In this document: piece by piece, positions 47,023 to 59,474 of the stretch
Layout: the number at the start of each line of letters is the position of its first letter
Numbering within the stretch: position 1 is the first letter of the stretch
DNA from: Paramoeba atlantica
Taxonomy: Eukaryota; Discosea
Direction of reading: 5' to 3'
NCBI GenBank assembly: GCA_977017575.1
Contig: CDRNVI010000151.1
Location: 1-64,000 of the forward strand
Length of the DNA stretch: 64,000 nucleotides
The notes under the pieces: generated by a model
Databases searched by the model: none
What the model was told of the DNA's origin: nothing
The model's input: only the letters and a program-made list of their open reading frames with translations
Program-made: the position numbers and the translations under genes

Positions 47023-49501
47023 CTTTTTCTTTTATTTTTCTTTTTATTTTTCTTTTCTTTTCTTTTCTTTTCTTTTCTTTCTTTTTTTGTCTTCTCTCTT
47101 TCTTGGCAAATCTGTTCTTGAACTTGGTAGTGGTTGTGCTCTGACTGGTTTCTTCTTTTTTCTTTTTCTTTTCTTTTCTTTTTATTTTCTTTTTCTTTTT
47201 CTTTTTATTTTTCTTTTCTTTTCTTTTCTTTTCTTTCTTTTTTTGTCTTCTCTTTTTGCTTCTTTCTTGGCAAATCTGTTCTTGAACTTGGTAGTGGTTG
47301 TGCTCTTACTGGTTTGTTTTTATTTTTTGTTTTTATTTTTTGTTTTTATTTTTTGTTTTTATTTTTAGTTTTTATTTTTCTTTTATTTTTTTCTTTTTCT
47401 TTCTTTCTCTTTTTCTTTTTCTTTTCTTTTTTCTATTTCTTTTTCTTTTTCTCTTTTCTTTTTCTTTTTAGTTTGAGAAGAAGAAAGATCCTTCTTTCTT
47501 TTATCATCTCTTCTAAAACATCTCAAACCCTCTTCTCTTTCTTTCTCTCTTTCCCCCTCCCAAAAAAAAAGGGATTGTGGCAGGAAAATGGGCAAAAAAA
47601 GTATATTTATCGGATTACATTTGTAATTTATTAGAGAATATTCAATACAATATCGATCTTAATCTTGGTCGTTTTTCTTCTGATACAGAGTACTCCTTTT
47701 TCTTTTTCTTCTCTTCTATCTCCCTCCTCTCTTCTCTCTCTCTTCTCTCTTCTCTCTCATCTCTCTTTCTCCCTCCCTCCTCTCTTCTCTCTCTTCTCTC
47801 TTCTCTTTCTTCTTTCTTCTCTCTTCTCTCTCATCTCTCTTTCTCCCTCCCTCCTCTCTCCCTCCTCTCTCTCTCTTCTCTCTTCTCTCTTCTCTCTCTT
47901 CTCTCTCTCATCTCTCTCTCATCTCTCAACTCTCTCTCTTTCCACCTTTTTTAAAAAAAATGTCTCAATTATAGACCTTTTTTGGAGAGTCCAAATGTTG
48001 AGGTTCTCTTTCTTGATTGGGATCAAGTTGCCCTTCCGGTTTGTTTCTTTTTTCTCTATTTCTTTCTTTCTTTTCTTTCTTTCATTCATTCATTTCTTTC
48101 TTTCTTTATTAAATTTATAATCTCATGTGTGAGATTTTCTCTCAAATATTTTTTTCAGGAATTTGACATCTCAAAACCTCCAATCTCTAAAATGCCAAAT
48201 ACTTCTTCTTCTCCCTCTCCCTCTCCCTCTTCTCCCTCTTCTCCCTCTTCTTCTTCCTCTTCCTCTTCCTCTTCTTCTTCTTCTTCTTCTTCTTCCTCTT
48301 CCTCTTCCTCTTCCTCTTCTCTTTCTCCTTCTCCTTCGGCAACCCCTTCTCCTTCTTCCCCTTCAGTTTCCCCCGAAGACCTCACAACTTTTGTCAAGAG
48401 ATCAGTCAAAAAAGTAAGATTCTCCTTTCTCTTTCTCTCTCTCTCTTTCTCTCTCTCCTTCTCAATCTCTTTATACCATCTATTTTCTTTATTCTCTCTC
48501 TCTCCCCGTTAGGTTTTGAAAGAAACAACAAAAGTGGTCGCGACTGAAGAGACAAAAGATGAAGAAGATTGGAAAGAGAGATGGCTCTTTGATTATTTTG
48601 ATTTTACAGAATTTGTGACTGAGCTTTCTGATGAGCTTTCTGTTGGTTGGTGTAAAAGAAAAAGAGAAGATAAAATTTTTGAAGAACAAAGATTGAGAAA
48701 AAAAGAAAAGAAAAAAGAAAAATAACAACAACAAAAAAGAAAAACTAGATTGAAGAATTTAGAATTTGAAGAAAAATGATTTGATTCTAAATTCTCTTCT
48801 TCTTTAAAAAAGAATTACCAGACGCGTCAGAATTCCCAAAATGGACAATTGTTGATGTCGTAGATTATGTGACAACAAATACAGAAATTATGGATCAATT
48901 GAAAAAAAAATATCTCAATGAATCTCCTTCTCTCTCTGATTTGTCTGAAAGATTTGAAGAGAAGGAACAGGAAGAAGATGAAGAAGTTCGGTTACAAAAA
49001 TATATTTTCCCAATCGAAAAGGTTTTTTTTTTTTTTCATTGTTTTATTTTATTCCTTTTTATTTGGTTTTTTTTGAGAATTTCTTTTTTTTTGTTGTTTT
49101 TTTTTTGATAATTTATTTTTTTTTTTGAGTTTTTTGGTTTTTTATTTTTGAAAAAAAATTCACAAAAACATAAAAAATTAAAATGAATTAAAAATTAAAT
49201 TAAAAAAACAAAACAGCTCGACATCATCATTGGAAGTGAGCTAACATACAACACCCTCTCAATCACAACAGTCCCCCAAGTAATTGCAAAATACCTGAAA
49301 CCAGAAGGATTCTTTTTCGAAATTTTGAGTGACGACAGAGATGGTGTCAAATCTTTCTTGACAGAAATGGATCGAGTTGGCTTTTCGGTCGAAATTTCTG
49401 AAATTTCGGCGGAATTTCTTGGAAATTATGGGACTGGACAGAATAGTGAATCTTATCATTTTTATACTTTTCGGTGGAAAAGAAATTTGGAGGAGAAATA
49501 A
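45700..49501 (+). CDS. METTL-type class I SAM-dependent protein methyltransferase
   Basis: Eight exons fit: 45700-45949, 46257-46373, 47572-47689, 47975-48038, 48159-48413, 48513-48645, 48822-49021 and 49217-49501 (TAA). Joined, they give the seven-beta-strand methyltransferase core of the lysine/histidine methyltransferase family: GIGCAVWDASIIF, motif I SVLELGSGCALTG, motif II region KKVYLSDYICNLLENIQYNI, VEVLFLDWDQV, and the post-motif strand LDIIIGSELTY, followed by KYLKPEGFFFEIL. A Glu/Arg-rich stretch in exon 1, a polySer insertion (exon 5) and an acidic insertion (exon 7) lengthen the usual protein of about 250 residues. The substrate cannot be read from the sequence. Exon 2's 3' end is repeated five more times in the following intron (separate entry). 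All Trp codons are TGG. Confidence 0.8.
46320..47311 (+). repeat. Six-fold duplication of a methyltransferase exon tail with its splice donor
   Basis: The 54-bp segment encoding LFLGKSVLELGSGCALTG, followed by a GT donor, occurs six times, ending at 46373 (true exon), 46555, 46787, 46960, 47147 and 47311. Copies are nearly identical (GAGCTT for GAACTT in copy 2, CTG or CTT before ACTGG). Between them are only T/C/A low-complexity runs (TTTTC, TTTTATTTTA). The extra copies keep the donor, but none is preceded by an AG acceptor, so they look like intronic pseudo-exons made by tandem duplication of exon tail plus adjacent intron. Confidence 0.92.
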
Positions 49502-49768
49502 TTGTTTTGTTTTTTTTTGGGGGTTTCAAAATCCTTCTTCTTTTGTAATTTGCACTTTGTGGTTGGGTTTTTTTCTCTGAGAGTTCTATTTTTTTTTTTT
49601 ACCTCTTCTCTTCTCTCCATTCAATTATCTTCCTTTTTTTTTTCTTTGATTGAGAAAAGAAAAGACAATTCTTTGATTGAGAAAATTGGCCAAATGTGCG
49701 AAATTGCTGAATAATTTAATTTATTTCTGATTTTTTTGGTTCTTTTGTCTTGTCTTGTGTTGGATTTG

Positions 49769-52700
49769 TTAATTGTATTCTTCTGAGATTCGAGGAAAGA
49801 TCAAAACAAATATTGCGCCCTGGTTCTCACGAGCAACTCGGATATTTTTCCAATTGATTGATCGAAAAACAGAGGGTTTCTTTGATAAAATAATTCTCAT
49901 CTCAAAATTTTCTTCTGCTGGAACTTTGCAAATTGCCTGATTTTTTTGATTGTAAAAAAAGAAAAATAAAAAAAATGAGAAGAAAAAAAAAAAAAACATG
50001 AAAGAAAGGAGATGTCCAAGGAGTGTACTGAAATTGAAGAAAAAGTTTCATGTAATCTTCTGATTCATAACATCGTGGTGTAATAATTGTCCCTAAAAAA
50101 AAATACACACAAAAAGAAAATAATGTTCAAAAAAAAAAGAGAGGAAAAAAAGAAACCAAAAAAAAAAAAAAGAATTCTTTTTTTTTTTCAAACCAAAAAT
50201 AGAGAAGACAAGAAGATGTAAATTGCCTCCATTTTCGCCAACTTCCAGTGAAATTCGAATTGGTGGATTTTTTACTGAACCTTTTCTTTTTTTTTAAATT
50301 CCCATTCATTGAGAGAAAAACAAAACATATTTTGTTTAAAGAAAGAAAGTATTTTGACATCAAATAACAAATAAAAAAAATATTGAAAAACTCACTTGAA
50401 ATTTGGATAAATGATCTAAGATCAGGAGAAATGTGTGATTCAACTCGAAATCTATTTTTCCTCTTTTCATCCTTTTCACCTTCTGTAATTTCATCATCTT
50501 CTTGTGTTTCTTCTTCTTCTACCATCAATTTTTTTCTCCTTCCCATCTTTACTTCTTTTTGTTCAAGTTTTATCTGTCTTTGCTTGCCAATACTAGCATC
50601 TGATCCATCTCCATTCTCTTCTTCTTCATCACTTCGAATGTGGGACATCCCTTTTCTTGCTTCAGGACTTTTCATTCCTCCAATTAAGATGCCAAGTCGG
50701 CCAGCAGAATCAGATCCTTTTTAAAAATAAAATGAATTAAACTATTTTTTTGAAAAAAAAAAGAGGGGAAGAGAGAGAGAGAGAGAGGAAAGGAACAAAA
50801 AAAAAAGAAAATGAGAAACTGTTACCAATGGAGCGACAACGCGAGTGTGTCCATCTTCTTGACTTCCTTGAGCGAGATGAGGAATGGGTTGCTGATGGTG
50901 AAGAAGAAGAAGAAGAAGAAGAAGGTTGATGACCATTTCCTGGTGAAACAGAAGGAGAGTAACTATAATCAGAAATGAAAGGAGAAGGATATCTGTTAAG
51001 TTCAACAATTGATTCACTTGGAGATTTTGATCTTATTCCATCAGGACATCGAAATTTTTGATTTTCAGGTGTGAGCGATTGATAAGTGGATGGTAGATCA
51101 GAGATTGAATCTCCAGGAAGAGAAATTTTATGTGAAACAGTAGGAGGAGAAAGCAAGTTGGCTGATGGAGACACCGATCTTGTTAATTTAGGTCGGTTAG
51201 AAGTACAGGATGATAATTCTAATCTTGGTGAAATCTCGGGGGGGGGTGGGGAACCAACTCGCTTCTTTGGAGACCCAGTGAGCCTTGGAAAAGAAGCAAA
51301 ACTTGCAATTTTACTGGATGATGAAGAAGAGGAAGTAGAAGAACTAATGGATGAAGAATTTTGAGGAGGAGGTGCTGGACAAGAGGCCGAAGGTAAAACC
51401 ATTTTCGCCTCTCGGGGAGAACTTTTCGTAAGAGATCGGGTCAAAAGATTCGACCCTCCAAAAAGAGTGCTCGTTTGTGATCTCTTTTTCTCTCTGCTCG
51501 GATCAAAAGAAGAGAAAGATGTCGTTGAGGTTTGGAGGACAGCCAATGGTGGAGAAGAATGACGAGGATTTGGGGTCAAACTGTTCTGACTTGATGGTCT
51601 TCCAGGTTTTGGTTCTTCTAAGTGTGGAGGAGAGAAAGAAGGTGATTCAAATGGCAAAGGTGCTTGATGTGATTGAGATTGAGATTGAGATTGAGATTGA
51701 GATTGAGATTGAGATTGAGATTGAGATTGAGATTGAGATTGAGATTGAGATTGGGAAAAATATTCCTCACCAAGAAGATTTGGAAGAGGAGATACAGGAG
51801 GGGGTTTCTCATCAAAGGACTCAGAAGAAGAGTAACTCTTCAAAAACTTCGCCGACTCTTCTTGAGAAAGCTCATGAGGACCAGGAATCAAAACAAATTG
51901 ATCCATATATTCATCTTCATTCCTCAAATCATCAAACAATTCAGCCTCACAACCCCATTCAAGTTGTTCAAGGCGGGGATCAAAGAAAAAGCTTTGGCGG
52001 GGAGGCCCATTTGCTCCTACTCGGATTGCTACAAGTGTTGTGTGGTCCATTTTTCCTGGGTATTTTTCATAGTCGCTTGGAAGCTTGAGAGAGAGAGAGA
52101 GAGAGAGAAGAGGAGAGGAAGGGGAAGGACAAAAAAAAAAAATATTCAAAGAGGAAGGAAAAGAGAAAAAAAATTGTTACAATATCGAAAGAAAGAAAAT
52201 TGAAGAGATAATGATTTAAAGGGAAAGAAAAATACCTTGTTTCTGGGTTGAGTTTCCATAAAGTGACGACTTGGTCGAGTTGTTTCACTACAATGTGAAA
52301 TTACATTTGGAACAACTTCATCTAAACTCAACACCTTTTTGTGTGCAAGAAAAAAATCAATGAAAAAAAAAACAATTCTTAAAGAAAAAAAAGGAACAAA
52401 AAAAAAAGAAAAAAAAGGAACAAAAAAAAAAGAAAAAAGAAAAAGAAAAAGAGAAAGAAAATAAAACCTTTGAAGGATAAGTTTCAACAATTGCCAGATT
52501 TTCTTTTTTCATTCGTTGCAAAAACCATCCCCTGATCTCTCTATCTGACATTTTACTCGTTTTTTCAAGCTGTAAAAATATTCGAATGAGTTTTGAATCA
52601 TTAATAAAATATTATTCATAAATTCTTTTTAAAAAAATATGTAACTAAATTAATTCTTTATCCAAAATCAAGAACTTTTAGAGAATAGAAAATAAAAAAA

Positions 52701-54248
52701 AATAATTTCTTTTTCTTTTTCTAAAAAGAGAAGAGAGAACAAAAAAACCTCATCAATTTGGTCATTTGATGGATAAGGTGAAACCGTTTGAAAGAAAGTC
52801 TCAAAATTTTGGAGCTCTTCCATTGTCATTTCTATTTCATTTTCTAAACAGAAGAAAAGAAAAAGAAAAAAAGAGAGAAGAGAGAAGAGAGAAGAGAGAA
52901 GAGAGAAGAGAGATAGAGAAGAGAGAGAGAAGAGAGAGAGAGAAGAGAGAGAGAAGAGAGAGAAGAGAAATACCTGCTGGGGGAATAGAATCCTCTTTAC
53001 TTAAAAATTTCACATCCATTTTATCTGTTTATTTTTATTTAATTTTATTATTTGATTCAGGAATTCAATCTTTATTGGATAATTTATTGAAAGAATTCTT
53101 AAGGTTTTCTTTCATTTTTTATTCTTTTTTGTCTTGGTTTGGGGGAGAGAAGAGAGAAGAGAAAAGAGAAAAGAGAAAAGAGAGAAGAGAGGGAGGAGAG
53201 AGAGAAAAAAACCTGGGTTGTTAAGAATGGACATTCGAGGAGAAATCATCCCTACAATTTCAAGAAAAAATAAGTTTTTCTTCAAAAAAAACAAACATTT
53301 TTCTCTTCTCCTTCTTTCTCTTTCTTTCTCTCTCTCTCTCCTCTCTTTCTTCTCTATCCTTCCCACACACACAACAACAACAAACCTACAGCATCATGTT
53401 GAAAAGCAAAACACTTCCTCAAATTACGAGCCATCTCCTCCGCACTATGCGTCACAAGATAACTAATAAAAGATCGCTGAATACAAGATTTCAGTGAAAG
53501 ACCCATTGTACTTTTCCAACTGAAATCAGGCCAATTGCTGTAGATTTCGTTGCTTGAGTGGTTCAGTGATTCTGTTTTTTTTGTTTTTTGTTTTTTTTGA
53601 ACAAGTTTTTGTTAGTTTGGTTTGGTTTTGGGGGGAAGGAAGAAAAAGAAAAGAAAAAGAAAAAGAAGAAAAAAAGAAGAAAAAGAAAAAGAAAAGAAAA
53701 AGAAAGAAAAAGAGAAAGAAAAAGAAAAAGAAAGAAAAACTTTGATTTCGAGATTTGAGTGAATCACCCTTTTCTGATTTAGAAAACCATTCTCTCTACA
53801 AAAAAAAAGAAAGAAAAAGAGAACAGAAAAAAGAAGAAAAAAAGAAAGGATGAGCCTCTTAAAAATGACCTTTTCTCTCCCTTCTCTTCTCTCCTCTCCT
53901 CTCTCTCCTCCCTCTCCTCCCTCTCTCTCCTCTCTCTCCTCTCTCCCCTCTCTCTCTCTCTCCCCAAACCAAAACAAACAAAACAAAAAAACCGGATTCA
54001 TAACCGCTTCAGTAAGAGCTTGCCAGTGAGGATGAGCAATATCAGGACCATCAAGCCCCTCCATTTCATCTTCAAATGTCACAGCTCCGTTTCCTCTGAT
54101 GTATGAGAGGCTGATTGTCTGTGTGGAGAGGGGGAGTGTTTTTTGAGGGGAAGAAAGGGGGAGAAAAGAAAAAAGAAAACAAAACAAAACAAACAAAACA
54201 AACAAAACAAACAAAACAAACAAAACAAAAAGGAAAAAAGAAAAAAAG

Positions 54249-54279
<31 letters not shown>

Positions 54280-55320
54280 AAAAAAGGGGAAAAAAAGGAA
54301 AAAGAAAAAAGAAAAAAGAAAAAAAGAAAAAAAGAAAAAAAGAAAAAAAGAAAAAAAGAAAAAAAGAAAAAAAGAAAAAAAGAAAAAAAGAAAAAAAACC
54401 ATAAATTCAGGAGTACGATCAGCACGACGTTCTTTCTTCACTTTCCATTTCGCAGACATTTGAATCTCCCAAGTTTGTGGCAATGGCTTTCCTGTGTGTG
54501 TTGTTGCCTCATATGCAAACACTTTTTGTACCTTTTTGTGTTCCTGTTGAAAAAGAAAGGGGGAGAGAAAGAGAAGAGAGAAGAGAGAGAGGGAAAGAAA
54601 TGAGAAACAAAATTGAATAGAAGGAAAAGAAAGGAAAAGAAAAAAGAAAAAAGAAAAGAAAAAGAAGGAAAAACCTCTCCAATAAGATCATCCCCAAAAG
54701 TTTCTTTTGAAAAACATTGAACAAGAATTGTCGCATTTCGATCCTATTTTCATGATTTTTAGAAAAGAAAAGAAAATGAAAAAGAGAAATAGAGAAAAAA
54801 GAAAAGAGAAATGAGAAAAAGAAAGAAAAAGAAAAAAAACACCACAGAAACACAAAAAACAATAAAAAAAACACAACAAAAAAAACACAAAAAAACACTC
54901 CAAAAAAACCAAAAACCTTCCAATCAAAAAGAAACTCTTGATTCCACTCCCACTGACTCTGAGGCGAAGAAACAAAAACAACAACAACAATAATAACAAA
55001 CAATAACAACAAATCACAAAAAAACCAAACCTTCCAATCAAAAAGAAACTCTTGATTCCACTCCCACTGACTCTGAGGCGAAGAACTCCTACACCGAACA
55101 GTATTAGTCCGAAACTTCTTATTTGTTCTATTTGTTATTCTATCCATAAATGTCACGAGACAATATCTTTCTTCGCCGATTGATCCTTCGCCTAATTTTG
55201 TGGGAGGAGGGTTTTCAGTTTTTTATGTTTACATAAACTAAGATTTTTTCTTCGAAGAATAAATGAGAATAATAATAAATATCAAAATAAAATAATAATA
55301 TAATTTTTAAATAAAATGAA

Positions 55321-55351
<31 letters not shown>

Positions 55352-57201
55352 ACAATCACAAACATGACATAATATTTAACACAACTTTTCCAGGTTGAAG
55401 TTTCGATTCATTACGAACACAACAAAGTATTTCTTCTCTCACACCTGGAAGAGTTAAGGTCCTCAAAATTGGTGGAAGAACATTTGAACTGTAATTGTTG
55501 TTTTAGTGGTTGTTTTAGTGGTTGTTTTGGAAAAGGAAGGAAAAGGAAAAGGAAGGAAAAGGAAAAGGAAGGAAAAGGAAAAGGAAGAAAGGAGAAAGGA
55601 AAAAAAAAGAAAAAAAAAAAAAAGAAGAAAAAACAACAAACTTTGGAATAAGAGAACAAAGAAGGGAACGAAAAAGAGCAGTAGAAAAACCAAGATGTTC
55701 TGGATCAAGATTATCATGAACTCCATCTGTGCACCCCAAAAAATGCTGTAATAATAAATGAATCAAGCGAATGATAGAAATAAAATAAAGAAAATAAAGA
55801 AAATAAAGAAAATAAAGAAAATAAATAAAATAAATAAAATAAATCAAAACAAAAAAAAAACCAAAAAAACCCAAAAACCCAAAAAAAAACCCCAAAAAAA
55901 CCCCCCCAAAAAAAAAATCAAAAAGAAAAACAAACATCACCACGACGACAATACTGAACATGAAGATGAATATTTCGAAGATCAGGAAACATCGACCGCC
56001 GATAAAACCCAATTCTTCCTCCTGAATCTGATGCTGATCCGTGCGACCTTTTGTTTTTGTTTTGTTTTTTTAATCATTTTGAAATGTTGTATTTTAATAT
56101 TTCAAAAAAAGATCAATGAGAAGATAGATTGTAATGTTCAAATCAAGTGGTGTTCCCACTTGGAGGACTTTTTTAAAACAACATTTTCTCATCATAAAAA
56201 CGAATCAATAAATAATTTTAAATACTAAATCAATAAAATCTTTCAAAAAAAAAATTAAAATAAAATAAAATAAATCAAAAAACCGATTTGAAGCTGTCAA
56301 ATCAATGGCAAGAGGAAAATGATCAGAACAAATAAAAGCTTTACAATCTCCAACCCCCGCTAAAACCACTGCCCATTCCTGAAACAAAAGAATCAATCCC
56401 CAGCAACAAAAGAAAGAAAGAAATGACTCATTCAATGAAAAAACTCACAAACACACAAAAGAACATACAAAAAAAAACACAAAAACAATACAAAAAAAAA
56501 GAGAAACCTTAGATCATAACGTTCAGAAGGAGCAACTTGAACAATAGCACCAGTAACAAAAAAAAATACACAAAAACAAACAAAACAAACAAACAAAAAC
56601 AAACAAAAAATACAAAAAAAAAGAACCTTATCAGGATCATAACGTTCAGAAGGAGCAACTTGAACAATAGCACCAGTAACCAAAGTAGTACCACCCGCAT
56701 CTTCAGGAGAATTTACGGTTTCAAATACGGCCTTGTGTGCTTCCATTAGTGCTCTTAATGAAAGGTAAACCATTCCTAATAATGTGTCGCTTTTGAAGTA
56801 TGCCTGGAGAGAGGGAATGAGATGAGGGGAGAGAAGGGGAGAGAAAAAAATGAGAAAAGAAAAAGAAAAAAAAAGAAAAAAAAAGAAAAAAGAAAAAAGA
56901 AAAAGAAAAAAGAAAGAAAAAAGAAAAAAACAAAAAAAAACAAAAAAAAAACAAAAAAGAAAAAGAAAAAAAACAAAAACAAAAAAGAAAAAAAAAAAAA
57001 AGAAAAAAGAAAAAGAAAAAAAAAACATTTTTTAATTTAAGAATATCAATAGCTCTCTGACCAGCTTGACGAGCAGCATCTCTAGGAGCAACCCCCCAAT
57101 TACACCCATCTGCTATTGCGAAGAGGTGTCGATTTTCGTAAATCTGTTTTTGTTTTTTTTTTTATGTTATTTTGTTTTGTTTTTTGTTTTTGTTTTTTTG
57201 T

Positions 57202-57236
<35 letters not shown>

Positions 57237-58095
57237 GTTTTTTGGATGGGGAAAATTGGTTGGTTTGAGTTTTTTTGTATCAGCAAATATAAAAAACAGT
57301 CAACAAACAAAAAATATTAAATCAACAACAAAAAAAACATATTAAATCAAAAAAAAAAAAGAAAAAAAAGAAATAAAAAAAAGAAAAAAAAAAAAAGAAA
57401 AAAAAGAAAAAAAAAAAAAAAAGAAAAAAAGAAAAAAAGAAAAAAAGAAAAAAAGAAAAAAAAAAAAAAGAAAAAAAAAGAAAAAGAAACCTCAGAACGA
57501 TAAAAATCACAAATAGGATCACCCGCACGACCTTGTTGTTCAACATTCAATCTCGGATATGTTGATGTTGATTCTGCCACTGCGATTGGTAGTCCTGTTT
57601 TTTTTGTTTTTTGATTTTTTGATTTTTTGATTTTTGATTTTTTGATTTTTTTTTTGATTTTTTTGATTTTGTTTTTTTGTTTTTGTTTTTGTTTTTTTGT
57701 TTTTGTTTTTTTGTTTTGTTTTTTTTTTGTTTTTTTTTTGTTTTTTGTTTTGTTTTTTTGTTTGTATCTTCTTCACCCACAACCCTTCTTTCTTTCTCTT
57801 CTCCTTTCTTCTCTAAAAAAAAAAATCTGATCCAAAAGATCTTCTCTCAAAAAAAAAAAAACCTGCCATCATCTTCACAGGAGAAGACAAATGTCCTCTG
57901 AGAGATTCAGTTGACTGAAAACCAAAAGAATTGGAACGATCCATGATTGGAGATGTGGGAGAGAAAGAGATAGAACCGGTTGGTATTGAAGAGGAGGAGG
58001 AGCTAGGAGCAGAAAAGGAAGAGGAGGAAGAGGAAGAAGAAGAGGAGGAAGAGGAAGAAGTAGAGAATGAGGAAGAGGAAGAGGAAGAGGAGGAA

Positions 58096-58134
<39 letters not shown>

Positions 58135-59239
58135 CAAAATGAAGAAAAAGAACTTGAGACCAAAGTCGGGGAAGGAGTAAGAGAAGAGCAAGAAGGAGAA
58201 GGAGGAGAGAGAAGAGAGACTGAATCAGGTGAAGAGATTGGAGAAATAAGAGGAGAATGAGGAGTACGAAGAGGAGGAGGAGAATCAAGAAGAGAGAGAG
58301 ATTGAGATAAGGTGAGAGAAGAAAGAGTAGAAGAAGAAGGAGAAGGGGGAGAAGGAGAAGAAGGAGAAGGAAGAGAGGGAGAAGGAAGAGAAGAAGGAAG
58401 AGAAGGAGAAGAAGGAAGTGGAGGAGGTGGAGAAGAAGAAGAGTTTTGAGAACAAGAATCAGAAGAAAGAGAAAGAAGTTTCTTTTCAGAAACAGTTAAG
58501 ATTCCAACATTTTGAAAGTCTTCTGTGGCAACAGTTTTGAATGGATGAAGAGGCAATTCCAAAAGAAAAAAGAAATCTTTGAATGTGAAATCGTCATAAT
58601 AACAATCGATAAAGTCTCGAAAGTGAAAATCGATTGCTTGGGTTGTGTTCTAAAAAAGAAAAGAAAAGAGAAAGAAAAAGGAGAGACTTTTTTTCAAAAA
58701 AAAGAAAGAAAAAAAGAAGGAAAAAAAAAAGGAAAAAAAGAAAAAGAAAGAAAAGAAAAAAGAAAGAAAAGAAGAACTTTTGGTTTTTCAAGTGGTTTGA
58801 CTCTTCTCACTCGACTAATTGAAAAAAAAAGTGAACAAATATTATTGAAAAATAATTAAAAAAGAAACATTGAAAGTTTTTTTAATTTAAAATTTCTTGC
58901 GAACCATAGCAGTGTTTAAAAAAAAAAAAAAGAATTTAACAAAACAAAACAAAAACAAAATGAAAACTTCCAAAAAACAAAAACAACTCCACCAAAAAAT
59001 AAAAAAAAACATCAAAAACAAAAACAACTTCAAAAAAAACACAAAAAACAAAAAACACAAAAACTTCACAAAAACAAAAACCTTGGTTCTCGTTCCTTCA
59101 TCCGTTGCTTCTCAATCAAATAATAATAAAGCTCCCGAACCTTCTCATGACACCCTCTCCTCTCAATCATCTCCCGAATCACCTCACTAGGCTGAGCATT
59201 GCTCCGCAACAACATCTTCTCACCCCCCCCTCTCGACAT
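49769..59239 (-). CDS. Very long PP2C-like protein (CG9801 type) with C2-like module
   Basis: About 26 exons on the minus strand run from ATG 59237-59239 to TAA 49769-49771. The PP2C-like part (exons 59239-59082, 58814-58778, 58649-57863, 57594-57491, 57141-57027, 56803-56627, 56378-56284, 56047-55937, 55745-55642 and 55488-55386) contains VEQQGRAGDPICDFYRSE, FAIADGCNWGVAPRDAA, EDAGGTTLVTGAIV, LAGVGDCKAFIC, DSGGRIGFY and CTDGVHDNLDPEHLG. These match animal PP2C-like protein CG9801, in which several metal ligands differ from active PP2C. A C2-like stretch follows (EERYCLVTFMDR, QWEWNQEFLFDW, GDDLIGE; 55187-55031, about 54742-54675, 54544-54402), then several unassigned exons. The CG9801-type C-terminal motif YPGKMDHTTLVAIRV lies at about 52040-52080, followed by a Ser-rich exon (52083-50826), a Glu-rich exon and three final exons. 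The exon 55386/55187 junction does not keep frame as I placed it, so an exon may be missing, or two genes may be involved. Confidence 0.65.
51671..51752. repeat. GATTGA hexanucleotide microsatellite inside coding sequence
   Basis: About 13 copies of GATTGA lie in the Ser-rich exon of the PP2C-like gene. On the coding strand they encode a run of Gln-Ser dipeptides, so length changes stay in frame. Confidence 0.92.
54917..54970 (-). repeat. Duplicated tail of the C2-like exon with splice donor
   Basis: These 54 bases are identical to 55031-55084, the 3' end of the exon encoding QWEWNQEFLFDWK, and carry the same GT donor. The copy lies downstream in the transcript, inside the following intron, with no usable AG acceptor seen directly in front. 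Confidence 0.9.
56508..56557 (-). repeat. Duplicated tail of a PP2C exon with splice donor
   Basis: This about 50-bp copy of the end of exon 56803-56627 encodes VTGAIVQVAPSERYD and ends in a slightly altered sequence before AG/GT (TCTAAG for TCCTGATAAG). As in the other cases, the copy sits downstream in the next intron. Confidence 0.88.
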
Positions 59240-59474
59240 CTTGAAAGAAAGAAAGAAAGAGAAAGGAAAACAGATGGATAAAACTGGATAAAACGCAAGA
59301 AAAGGTTCTTTTTTTGTCCCATTACCATTTCCGGAAAATTCACGAATCCGGAATCGGAACCGGAATCGGAACCGGAAACTGAAAAATCAAAACCGGAACC
59401 GGATTTCTGTCCGTTACGATTGTTTGTTTGGTGTTTTTTTCGAACTTCAACTTTTGGTTCTTTTCTTTTGGCCA
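59240..59474. promoter_or_regulatory. Divergent intergenic region, PP2C-like gene / ATAD5
   Basis: About 235 bp separate the two start codons. The centre has GGAATCGGAACCGGAATCGG-type repeats (59350-59403), about seven copies of a GGAAYC hexamer, which is unusually G+C-rich for this region and could be a shared regulatory element. Confidence 0.4.

Noticed and set aside
45968..47368. Long poly-Phe/Leu frames running through the methyltransferase intron
   Set aside because: They are T/C-rich intron read as protein; the real exons join by GT-AG sites to a methyltransferase core.
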